Below, piece after piece: positions 41,921 to 55,758 of a DNA stretch of 64,000 bases. The DNA lies in the NCBI GenBank assembly GCA_932521035.1, contig OW051492.1, forward strand, positions 6,076,001 through 6,140,000, read 5' to 3'. The DNA comes from Oscheius dolichura (Eukaryota; Nematoda; Chromadorea; Rhabditida; Rhabditidae). How positions within the stretch are numbered: position 1 is the stretch's first letter; each line of letters starts with the position of its first letter. The notes below the pieces were generated by a model that searched no databases, was not told where the DNA came from, and was given only the letters and a program-made list of their open reading frames with translations. A program made the translations under genes and the position numbers.

Positions 41921-42521
41921 ATGAGCCACAGTGGTTCCTCCTCTCCCACCGGCAAACTGGTACTTCCTTGTCCATTCCCGCGTACTTCCCTTTTCAGAGT
42001 TGTCTCCTGACCGAAGAGGAGATCGAGCCGTACGTCCGGAGGAAGAAGAGCGCCAGCGACGCTAGGAAGAAACTCGAGGGACTCAACGATGAGGTGAGTC
42101 GGGGCCGTTCTTAAGATATTTCGAACCAGGAGCAGAACCTGCTTCGTACTTCGATAAATTCACGGGAGAGGAAGAGGATGCACGACCTGAACGACGCGCT
42201 GGAGGAGCTCCGGTCGGTGCTGCCCTACGGACAAGAGGCCAATGCCCGCAAGCTGGCCAAGATCTCGACCATCATGCTAGCCACTAACTGGTAGGTCCCG
42301 GATCTATTTCCAATACAGACGGAGCCAGGATTCGTCGACTGACCAACGAGAACAGCCGCCTGGTGACCGAAGTGGAGTCTCTTCGCCGAGCAAAGGACCC
42401 CCAGCCGACTGCTCCCTCAGTCTCCTTTGTGGCCCCCTTCGTCTTCCAGTGTCTCCGGCCCTTTGGCCAGCCCTGCTCCTGTGTCAACTGCACTGCCCTC
42501 CAACCAAAAAAAGAGAACTGA
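41921..42521 (+). CDS. bHLH transcription factor, Olig/BHLHE22 (Beta3) family
   Basis: Neural-type class A bHLH factor. Exons 41921-41959, 41998-42093, 42130-42290 and 42329-42521 join in frame to about 162 residues. The basic region and helix 1 read [18 protein letters not shown], and helix 2 has [23 protein letters not shown] and RKLAKI with the LA..WI end are diagnostic of the Olig/Beta3 group (C. elegans hlh-17/31/32 type). A Leu-containing helix extension follows ([15 protein letters not shown]), then a short tail with [11 protein letters not shown], also seen near the C-terminus of some Beta3/Olig members. AATAAA at 42521-42526 overlaps the stop codon. Convergent with SPT16. Confidence 0.88.
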
Positions 42522-42526
42522 ATAAA
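42521..42526 (+). promoter_or_regulatory. Poly(A) signal overlapping the bHLH stop codon
   Basis: AATAAA whose first A is the last base of the TGA stop, leaving a very short predicted 3' UTR. Confidence 0.5.
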
Positions 42527-42912
42527 CCTGGGCCATTAGCCGTGCCAAAGTATCTCTGACTAGAAACATCTGTCTTCGCGGATTAGCGAGGCGTCAATCG
42601 GTAGACGCAATCGACACGCGCAACCAACAACAATACACTGCGCCTGTTCTTAATCCTTATTATTCTAGAGACAGTGGCTTTTGACTGCAGGGATTCTCAG
42701 AATGCAGCTGATGACCTCCCTCTTCGCAGCGGGTTGCACATCTAAATCAGGCGATAATGGCGTTCGTCGCGGCTGTCACAAAGGAGTACAGTAATCCTTT
42801 AATGTGATGGAAGACGCTTACTGCCGAAACTAGCATTTATTCACGAACAGAAAAAGACATGAGTATCAACATATGAAATTCATACAATACAATAAGACCA
42901 AGTATATGGTGA
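42527..42912. other. Convergent intergenic region, bHLH / SPT16
   Basis: Contains the 3' ends of two converging genes and marks a GC-rich to AT-rich change near 42.8 kb. No gene or repeat recognised. Confidence 0.3.
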
Positions 42913-46736
<3,824 letters not shown>

Positions 46737-46917
46737 CTGAAATTTAAAATAAAAATATATGGCAAACATCATAGAGATACGTGGTTTTGTACCATAATAA
46801 GCTACAGAGTGAATAGTTATAAAATTTATATGTCACAGGGAGGTAATATACCAGTAGATACAGACAGTGAGTAGGCACAAGAAAACACGTAGGTTGTTAG
46901 AAGTATTCTGAGCAATA

Positions 46918-48361
46918 CTATTGAGCCTTCCAGTATTTATCTACAATCGTTTGGACAATTTCGTTAAATGCCTGAGTGGCATCAGCATATACATGGTGTC
47001 CAGCGCCACGGATAACCTATATTTTTCCCAGTTAAAAGGGCACTATTAAATACAACCTGAACATCCACGTGACCTGTTCTTTCCGATTGGATATCAAACG
47101 CGGGGCCAGGATCTATCCAGCTTTTACTACCGTAAACAAACGTAATTGGAACACTGTCATCTATTCCATTAAATCTAAAAACTTCATTTATTATTTGAAA
47201 ATAATTGAGCAACCTTTTAACCATAGGCCGCTTCGCCCAACCATAAGGTAGAGTCATGTTTTTAAAAGCTATTTCGCCTGTAGGATTTCTCGCATTACAG
47301 TTGTAAATATAATCGTAAATATCGTCTGGATTTTCACTACAATACCTTTGCTTCAAATCAGGACGCAGTTTTTTAACCAATGTTGGTCCTAAAGTTAAGT
47401 TTACAATTTCGAAGAAAAGGCTACCATATGGTCCGGCTGCACGAAGAGTAGCTAGAGGGTTGAAATAGGAAAGAATGCCTCCTATATATATCATCCATGG
47501 ATAAGGAGTTATCTGAATGAATCAAAATTATCAGCAGGAAAGTAAAATAAAGAAATGCCTTTCCATTTAAACCTATTCAAAAACATAGATGAAACCAACC
47601 TGTTTTTCCGAAGCAATCACCTTCTCTGGGAAACCCCATGGATCAACTAAGATAAGATGTTTCACTCGGTTTGGGTGTTCTAATGTATAAGAAGAAGCCA
47701 AATAGGCACCTAAAATTAGTATCGTATGCGAAGACGAAAAAAAAAAACTAACCAAATGAATGAGCAACCAAAAACATTTTCTCGATACCCATAACTTTGC
47801 GCCAATCTTCTATTGCCTGGACCATTTCTAGTTCAGCCAATGTAGGATCTTCGGAAAAAGGAGGCCTATCAGAACGAGCAAAACCTTCAAAACAGTCTTC
47901 AAGATATTTCGCAATTGAGCATACCAAGAAGATCAAAAGCATGAACTGTGTGGTGATGAGCAAGAGATTTGATATTTTGACACCATACAGCAACTCCAGC
48001 ACCGAAGCCGTGCATAAGAACGATAGGTTCATCGGTTTTTTTGTCCTCAGCTTCAGCAGTTATCGTGTAAATATCGCTATAATGAAAACGAATCTACAAA
48101 AATACAGCAAAAAAGTAAACTTACAGGAACAAATCTGCTGATGACTTGGGCACCAAAACTGGCAAAAAGGCGAGCTTCGGCCTCTGCTAACCGAGTGAGC
48201 GACGACCTTCCCCAGTGGAACCAACTGCTAAAAAGAAAAGCCGAATGTGGTAAATAAAGGTTTTTAGAAGAATCAGGCTATATACTATACACTCACATCT
48301 GCTCTTCACTTCGCTCATACTGTGTGACCCGAAGGCTTCCGCTTCCCTGTTGTTGTTGCAT
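46918..48361 (-). CDS. Alpha/beta hydrolase, ABHD4/ABHD5 family
   Basis: Lipid-metabolism hydrolase; ABHD4 is a lysophospholipase of N-acyl-phospholipids and ABHD5 (CGI-58) a lipase co-activator. The N-terminus (MQQQQGSG..) is followed by [18 protein letters not shown], family sequence. Then come the oxyanion region ([13 protein letters not shown]), [12 protein letters not shown], the nucleophile elbow [44 protein letters not shown] and the terminal [14 protein letters not shown], with an HxxxxD-type motif and likely catalytic His. The elbow keeps Ser, as in ABHD4, whereas vertebrate ABHD5 has Asn, so an active enzyme is likely. Stop TAG at 46918. About six small introns. Divergent from mL43 and directly upstream of SPT16. 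Confidence 0.93.
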
Positions 48362-48743
48362 ACGTCCTTCTTTTTCTCACAAGTCACAGGGTTGTCCTGA
48401 ATCAGTAAATAATTAAGATTGTAGTGAAGACATGAAAGAAACATCTTGGAAGCATCAAAATATTGGGTTCAAGGTTTACATTTTTGGTATATCTCATATT
48501 AGGAACGTGTTCCAGACTAGAAAAAAAAATTATATCTGTAACAAGCACTATAAAACTGAGAAACAAACTATTGCAGGAATTTTGGCGGGACGACGCATCG
48601 CGTCCGCTCGCGGCGGACGAAAACAAGATTTTTGACTCGAACACTGACCACTGATTGCCCCTTTCATCTTTTTCTTTCTGTTATACACACACGCATATAT
48701 ATAACTGTTACGTGTAGTGTACTAAATTTGTTAATTTACAGGC
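48362..48743. promoter_or_regulatory. Divergent promoter region, ABHD / mL43
   Basis: About 380 bases separate the two start codons. A GCGGGACGACGCATCGCG-like GC-rich patch near 48583-48615 sits in otherwise AT-rich DNA. ATTTACAG lies two bases before the mL43 ATG and looks like a 3' splice site. No named element identified. Confidence 0.4.
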
Positions 48744-49397
48744 ATGCCGTCTCTTCCTCGCGTAGATCGAATAAAACCTATTTACAGTGCAGCTAAAGCA
48801 TTAAATTATGGTTGGAGATATACTGATTTTCTAAAGACACCTATGTACAATGGCATCTCTAGATATATTCCACAACTTCACAGGATTACTTTTCGATTTT
48901 GTAAAAAAGATGAGAGCAGTGTAGGAATGAGAAATTTTATTGAAGAACAAATAGTTACCCTAGGTAGGTAGTACGTTTAATTCAGCCAATGTTCAATTAC
49001 AGGATTGCATAACCCTTCTGTTGTAATTTATTCACAGCCAGTAAGGAATCAAATTCCCCTTATACGAGCGGAGTATGGTGATGGAAAGATTATTCAAGTC
49101 AATGCAAAAAACATGAGCATGAGCGACATCGAAAAAGATGTGCGACTATTATTTTCAAGAAGCGGAAAGGCTGCTGTAAAACTAGAAAGTCGGCAAAACT
49201 CTTTGATTCCATCTATACAAGTTAGATTCATTTTTACATTTCAAGCATGCATTTACTAGGGGCAATGGGATCCAACTACATGGCTGCCGACCGAATTGAA
49301 CGTAGCCGATCTTCCATCCGAACAGTTTTCTCAGCCACAGTCTAGTGAGCTTTCTGCTACTGATTATATCCTTAAAAAGTATGCTCAAAATTCATAG
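48744..49397 (+). CDS. MRPL43: Mitochondrial large ribosomal subunit protein mL43
   Basis: Component of the mitochondrial ribosome with an L51/S25/CI-B8-type thioredoxin-like fold. Exons 48744-48963, 49003-49220 and 49260-49397 join in frame to 191 residues. The conserved core starts with NGISRYIPQLHRITFRFC, then GMRNFIEEQ, NPSVVIYSQPVR and SIQGQWDPTTW, matching human MRPL43 (NPSIQGQWHPFT) across the second intron. The first about 30 residues (basic, KALNYGWR) may serve as mitochondrial targeting sequence. TAG at 49395-49397 is only 71 bases from the stop of the convergent ARNT gene. Confidence 0.93.
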
Positions 49398-49468
49398 TGT
49401 AAAATTTTATATTGATTATAAATTGTTCCAGAACAAGTTAATTTTGATATTTAGCATGATATTTAACA

Positions 49469-51277
49469 TCATGCGTGATACTGTTGATCCCACTGGGGCC
49501 ATGCATTTGGCAGGTTTTCTTGACGAGGTATTTCTTGTGGCTGCCATTCCTGTGGTGGAGCAGTGAAATTGACGATCGGCTGTGGATAAACCGTGGCATC
49601 TTGCCAGCTAGGGTCTTCGGCATTCATCATTTGATGCGTCGCTACGATATATTCAAACTGATCGCTGTAGGGATTCATAAATTTGTATGCAGAGATTGCG
49701 CATGGCATATAATCGCTGTTAGTTCGAACTCGTATATTTAGCCTCATTTGTGAATCTCTGAAAGGTATTCAGTAAAAATGCATTATATAAAGCACCTCAT
49801 TAGTGTCACAAAGGCGTCCCTCAAAGTAGATTCATCTTGTGGGTGAACTAATGACCACCAGGGCCTTCCAATCATCTGATCTACGCTTAATCCGAGCAAT
49901 TGGTTAGCTCGATTATCAATAAACGTCATCTTTCCGTCTTCTGCTATCCTGACCGAAAACTGGGAGCTTACAGAAGGATCAGCACAAACAGGCATCGAAG
50001 CCACCTGAATAGGGAACACTAATGATGATGGGTAGATGCTCACTTGTAGTCTGGCTATGGCTACGAGGCAGGAAGAAGCAGCAGCTTCGATTCCCACCGG
50101 AGGGGTGTTCTTTATGTATCCCGTACAATGCATAACCACATAATTGTTTCCTAAATCGATACAATAGAGGGATACCATTCACTCGAACCGTTGTGCTGGA
50201 AGACGGGTCTCCTATTCCGCAGCCTATGGAGTGGCTCCAGGGGGCCAGTCCTCATTCTGCATATAAATCCCCTTCGACAGCTCATATGTATCCGGGACGC
50301 GGTGCCCTCCCGTTTGACGGTCCCTGTTTTCAGGTCCAAAATCTTATTGACGGCGCCGTCCGTTCCACACAGTTGGTCCCTGAGTTTCTCCTGGTCGTCC
50401 GGGTGGATCAGGTCGTTAATATTGTGGTGTAGCCATTCCTCCTGTTTCAAATTCAATACGGGCACAATGGAATCGGCCACGTAGAGTACCCGGCCCGTCT
50501 GGCAGCAGACTACAAAAAGAAAGCCGTTCGCCGCCTCCAATATCAAATGCTTCAACTCCTGGTCGCTCAAAAACGACGGCTTATAGGTCGTCTCCTCCTG
50601 AAATACAAGTATTTCTATATAATTTCGTCTCACATTCGACTGGGGTCCGCGGATCTGTTTCATGTGGGAGACGGCCATCCTCAAAATGGTGAGTTTGTCG
50701 GGTTTTCTGCCCAGGGCCGCGCATTGGGGCACCATCTCGGCCAGCTCGTTGATGTAGTGCGTCATCTTGTTCCGTCGCCGTCTCTCTATCTGAACGTCCC
50801 CCTCAAAAAGGCCAAAGAAGAGACTCGAACCTCGCTGTGGTTCTCCCGAGCGAAGCGTTCCTTGTTCTCGCCCATCTCGTCGCCGCCGTCCATTCGGGCG
50901 TACTTGCCCGACGGCATGCCCAGCTCGTCGTCATCCAGACTGAAATATTCGGTGGGAAGTGTCTCGAGGGCGCGAAAGGACGTCGCCTACTTATGCAATC
51001 CGAATAAACACTGCCGGTCAGTTTGTTTGCCGTCAAACGAGATCAATACTACTCTTACCGCTTCATTTTCGCCGCCTGTCACAATAATAAATTTGTTGTA
51101 TTTTTGTAACTAATTTCTTTTTTATATTTCATATAAAAATTCGGATATACATTCAAATATTTCTAAAATTCTAACAAAAAGGGAAGCGGAAATAGAAAAG
51201 AGCGGATAAAAAGCGGAAAAGGGTTACCTGCCGGCAGGCTGCCATCCGTGGTCCATGAAGTGGTCCCCGTGTGCCAT
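49469..51277 (-). CDS. ARNT: ARNT / AHA-1 bHLH-PAS transcription factor
   Basis: General dimer partner of bHLH-PAS factors (AHR, HIF, SIM). The bHLH reads [11 protein letters not shown], then across an intron a basic run and [36 protein letters not shown] follows ([64 protein letters not shown]), then [20 protein letters not shown] ([47 protein letters not shown]) and a Gln/Pro-rich tail ending [10 protein letters not shown], as in ARNT. The 5' end is uncertain: ATG 51277 ([13 protein letters not shown]) or a tiny exon at 51066 are candidates, but I could not join either in frame to the first safe exon (50990, [11 protein letters not shown]). An intron at 50162-50200 coincides with a GC-to-AT switch. 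Confidence 0.93.
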
Positions 51278-51615
51278 GATGACCAGAGGCGATCACTTCC
51301 GGGGCCGGTCAGCGGGTCAATTCGACCTAGGAAAGGGCCGTATAAAACAAACAGACACTGCTCTGCTCGTCTCGCCCCTCTCGCCCGCCCTTTCAACAGA
51401 TCAATACCAATACGGCCGACGCCGGATGGCTCCCATCCGCGTAACCTCTTGATTTGCATACATTAGGAGATACTTAATTACTGGCTGTCAGCTATACCGA
51501 CCCATTGATTTTTGGGCGAGTCGCCCCGAAGAAAACGGGACACGCACCTCTAGACTGGGCCGAACCGTCGCTTATCACAAGGGACAACGTGGAAAATGAG
51601 AGGAAATCTCGAAAT

Positions 51616-52347
51616 TTATTGGTTTATCAGAGAGGCCGCGAGGACCTCGTCGAGGGTGACGTCGGTGTCGGAAGTGGGCACCGTGGGCAGGATCTGCTGT
51701 TCGAGGGCCAGCCCCACCACGTAGGGCCGTCTCCCGAAACGCTTCTCGTGTTCCTCGAACCAGCGGTCGTAGTATCCCTGGAAAGAGAGATTCTGCCCCT
51801 GCTCGAGACCGACCATCCCGTGTCCCAGTCGTTTTCCGTCTCTCGTAAATGCCACCCCAGGGGCGAAGACGAGATCCAGCGGCCCTATAACCGTATTTCT
51901 GTAGGGAGGATGGCTGGCTACCTGCGGCAAAGTAGTCCTGCCAAGTCTGGTCGAGAGACGGCTGCCGGATGTTCCAGAGGGTGGTCGAAAGGCCGTCGAA
52001 GGCTTCGAGGCTCGGCAGATTCACCATGCGCATCACGCGGTTGCCCCTCGAGAACTGAATTCCCTTTGACCGTCGTCCCTCGTCCTACCTGGGGTACGAA
52101 CACTTGTTTTTGTCGGAGGAGGGCCTGCCGGATCAGGTCGTCTGTGATGATCTCGGCCGAGGTGCTCACGTAGATGGAGATCCGTTTGCTCTGGGCGAAC
52201 CGCGGGGAATTCAAGACCTGGCAAATCGGTTTCGGGATTGGCTGAGGATACTTTTTCGGTGAGGAGGAGGCTCTGCCGCTCGACTTCCTCCCGGCCGACC
52301 GAGCTCACCACGGCCTTCATCGTCTGGCGCAGCTCCTTCTTCAGCAT
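51616..52347 (-). CDS. MTHFS: 5-formyltetrahydrofolate cyclo-ligase (MTHFS)
   Basis: ATP-dependent conversion of 5-formyl-THF to 5,10-methenyl-THF in one-carbon metabolism. From ATG 52347: MLKKELRQTMKAVVSSVGRE, QSLLLTEKV, then RISIYVSTSAEIITDDLIRQ and KQVFVPQ, the substrate-binding region with RMVNLPSLEAFDGL, and the C-terminal signature GPLDLVFAPGVAFTRDG, KRLGHGxGYYDRWF (split by an intron) and LALEQQIL. The stop TAA is at 51616. Four or five small introns and about 200 residues, the family length. It lies 142 bases downstream of the ELMO stop on the same strand and 339 bases upstream of ATG 51277 of ARNT, a candidate operon. Confidence 0.94.
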
Positions 52348-52488
52348 CCTCGGCCCGCCTGTTCAAAACGATCGAAAGGTCCCGCCACGTGGACAGAAAA
52401 ATCAATTTATTTGATAGGGACACCCGGGTGTGGTGCGGTACGGAACCGGTTAAAGCCAAGGGTTACAGTAACCGTAACGGGGAGGATA

Positions 52489-55245
52489 TCAATCGGAATG
52501 TAGGGTGATCCAGGAGAAGTCCTTGGGCAGGGGAGGCACCTCGACCTCCTCCAGCGGCTGGGGGACGGCCACCAGACGCAGGCGCAGCTCGATGTTCAGC
52601 AAACGGTTCGCGTTCTTCCTCGCTTCCTGGCTGGATTCAATTTGAACGGAGGACTTCCCCCGGGCATACCTTAAGGTCTTCTGGCCGATGAGGTCGTTGA
52701 GGCCGTCGACCCAGGCACAGAGGGCGTGGTCCGAGGAGGAGCTGACGGCCAGGTGGTCGTGGTCGACCAACTCCAGCTTCAGAGTCCGCAGCAGCGAGCC
52801 GCCCTTGCGCAGAGTGGCCCCGTCGTCGCCCAGCTGGACGGCCTTGATGTCCTTGATATTCACTGAAACATACGAGTTCTTCCAATTTTCGAGGAGGCGA
52901 CCTTTTCTGGATTTGAGCTCGGTGCTGGTCCCCTCGACGAAGGGATCGACGTCCGTCGAGATCATGATCACGTACTTCTCAGTCGCGTCCAGCTTCCAGT
53001 AGACGTAGAGCTCTGAACAGGGCCGTGTCCTCTCCTCCCCCTCCCCCTCGCCCACCTTTCGACTTTCCCTTGTGCACTTTCTTGAAGGTGTGCCCCTGTT
53101 TGATGAAGTTCTTCCGATTCTGCCGGACCAGTCCTTCCATCAACGGCAGCAGTTTGGTCCTCAGCGAACTGAATCCCCACTTCAACCAATTTAGTGGGAA
53201 AGCGAAACCTGGCGGTCTGGCTCGACAGCTGGCTGTTCTCCTTCTCGGCCTGCTCCCTCTTCCAAATCTCCTGCATCTTCCAGTAGGGGAAAGCGGCGAA
53301 GGACTCCTCCAGCCCGGTCACTGATGGAGCGAATTGGACGATGGCCTTCCGGATCTGCTGGCGAGCCACTTTGCCCACCTGAGGCTAGAAACAGGACGAG
53401 GACAGACTGACCTTCTCGGCCTCGTCGCTCGTGGCCTGCATTTCCCGCCAAGTCCTCTGGAAGAGTTGAACCGTGAGGGCAAACAGATTCTCGACGGGAT
53501 TATCCACTGTAAAGAGGAATTCCAGCAGCTGGTCGACACACTCGTTCTCTGAATTGGCGCCCTGTCTTGGATATAGGAGGACCAACCACTGGGGGCGATG
53601 CCCAGGAGCTCGGCCACCATCGCCAGGCACTGCAAACACATCGACACCAGTTCCCAGCCGCTGCCACTGACCCTCATCGAATTTTCGGACAGCAGCTGAA
53701 ATGCCATTTTTGTAAGAGGTACGGTAGGAGGACGGACAATTCGGACGTCTTCGACGTTGTTGGCCAGGTATCCGAGCAGCTGGGACAGGCCGAACTGGCC
53801 GAGGCCGCTGTCTCGCACATGGCTGAGGACGCTCTCTGGCGATATGCCGTATTCGGAGAGGATGGGCACATTCTAGAAGGGAATACACATTCCAGACGGC
53901 CACCTACAGAGAGCTGCTCCGCCTGCTCCTCGGTCAGATCCATCTTCGTCTCGTCCCGGCACTTATCCAATAGCAGACGTTGTAGGGGGATCAACTGATC
54001 CAGGAGGGTGCTGTCCCGGACACGGCCGTTGCGGAGGACTGAGCCACGAACAGCCGATCGGAAAGGAACCGAGTCTAGGAGCTAAACAAAGGATTCTGGC
54101 TGGGGAGACGACTCACGTCGACGATGCCTGACTTCATCTTGGGGTCGCCTGTGGAGTGGAAGGAGTTGAGCAGGGACAGGGCCGCCTTGTTTACGCGCTC
54201 GTCCGATTTCTCCAGGTGCCGGATCAGGGAATGCGGCTGCACTTCGGAGAACACGTGGCTCCGGGTGACTAGGCTAAAAGAGATCGGGGTATGGTGGGGC
54301 TAGGGCCCGACCTGTCACATGTTACCAGCTTCTCCATCATCTGAAGCACGATGAGGACCGTGTTGGAGTCTTCGCTTTTAGCTTGGCCTGGAAGGGAGAC
54401 TGTAGGACGAGGGGGCCGCCTACCGATGATGTGTACGGCTAGAGCGTGGATGACCGAGGCGGAGACGGTCTTCCAGCCGACGTCGTCTATGCCATTGTCG
54501 AGGCAGTGGGAGATTGAAAGCAGCAGAAGGTGCAGGTACCGGGAACTGCTGAAACGTTCCGTTGTTTATCTCCTCTTTAGAAATCCACCTTTTAATGGGT
54601 TCAACCTCAATCAGGTCATAAAGTTGCTCAAGGGAAGAGTTCTCGTAAAAGGATTTCACAAAGACGGGATCCTAAAAGACATTTCGATTACGAGGAACCA
54701 ACCAACCGTGGTCATGGTGGACATCCGAAGAAGGGAGCTTTCTATGATAGCAATATCATTCAGTTCCGCGAGGTTCTCCTTCAATTTTATAGCATAGTGG
54801 CGCTGACAAAACAATATGGTTCAAAAATATCGGAATGTTACCGGAGCAGCCGTCATGCTCAGGAGAAAACCTTGAACTAATTGGGGAAGTGTTTCATCCG
54901 AGACAAAATGTTTCAGATCTTCAAATATAAGGGCATATTCCTCTGCTTCGGGTAATTTTAAAAGATCAGCTGTCCGTTTCACAATATCAGATAATACTTC
55001 TGTCTAAATGGCCACTTTTTGTGACGAATTGTCTTACGTTTTTATTAATGGTAGTATAAGTGGAATCAGCCATGATGCTACCCACAGCTGGATTCCACTC
55101 CGCCATATTCTCATCCACAATCACTGCCCCCTGAACAATTATTGCTCATTTCCCACTTTCAAAGATCATTTTATACCTTTACAACTCCCTCCTCTAATTT
55201 CATTTCCTTTGGCTTCAACGGCTTAGCCGGCGTGTGGAATGACAT
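52489..55245 (-). CDS. ELMO: ELMO / CED-12 engulfment and cell-motility protein
   Basis: ELMO partners DOCK proteins (CED-5) to activate Rac in engulfment and migration. ATG 55245 opens a divergent N-terminal domain (LEEGVVKGAVIVDENM, ADLLKLPEAEEYALIF), then armadillo-like sequence (LAELNDIAII, SFYENSSLEQLYDLIE, ISHCLDNGIDDVGWKTVS), the ELM domain (VDNPVENLFALTVQLFQRTW, EMQATSDEAEKV) and a PH domain (NRKNFIKQGHTFKKV, ELYVYWKLDATEKYVIM, ALCAWVDGLNDLIGQ). It ends with a Pro-containing tail EVEVPPLPKDFSW and TGA 52489. PH position and ending fit ELMO. A PH insert near 52860-52930 seems longer than usual. The 3' two-thirds are GC-rich and the 5' third AT-rich, switching at an intron near 54552-54592. 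GAAG directly precedes the ATG. Confidence 0.92.
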
Positions 55246-55758
55246 CTTCAGCTACCTTTACCGGAGACTTGGCGCAAATGAACAAAGGAATTAGGGGGAT
55301 AACGCGAACTAGGAGCTTTTCATTTTATCAATAACTTCAAATGTTTTTTACGGTGATTACGGGAAAATTAATCCTGCTATTGAACGGCACAACAGTTAGA
55401 ATACTTATAAATTCATCGATAACATCTTTACTCATTTTACACTGTGTTCAACATAAAAAATATTTTGCTTTCATAGACTGCTGAAGGAGACAATGGATCA
55501 CATCTGCTGGGATTGGATACATGAGGCAACACAATAAGCGGCCTCGGTCACGGGGACGCTAATAGAGGCACAATCGGAAGAAGAAGTTGACAGAAAGATA
55601 ATCTACGAATACAATATATCATATAATAGGAGCAAGTGGAATACACGCAATCAGCATACACAACGGTAAAACAAACGTAATAACAATAAGTTAGCAGTAG
55701 AAAGAGACTAACGGTAACTGGAAGCGTAACCGTAATTTTTTTTTAAAGGATAGGGATA
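55246..55758. other. Intergenic region between CK1-gamma and ELMO
   Basis: About 510 AT-rich bases between two same-strand genes. It should hold the 3' UTR of CK1-gamma and perhaps the ELMO promoter. No feature recognised. Confidence 0.3.
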
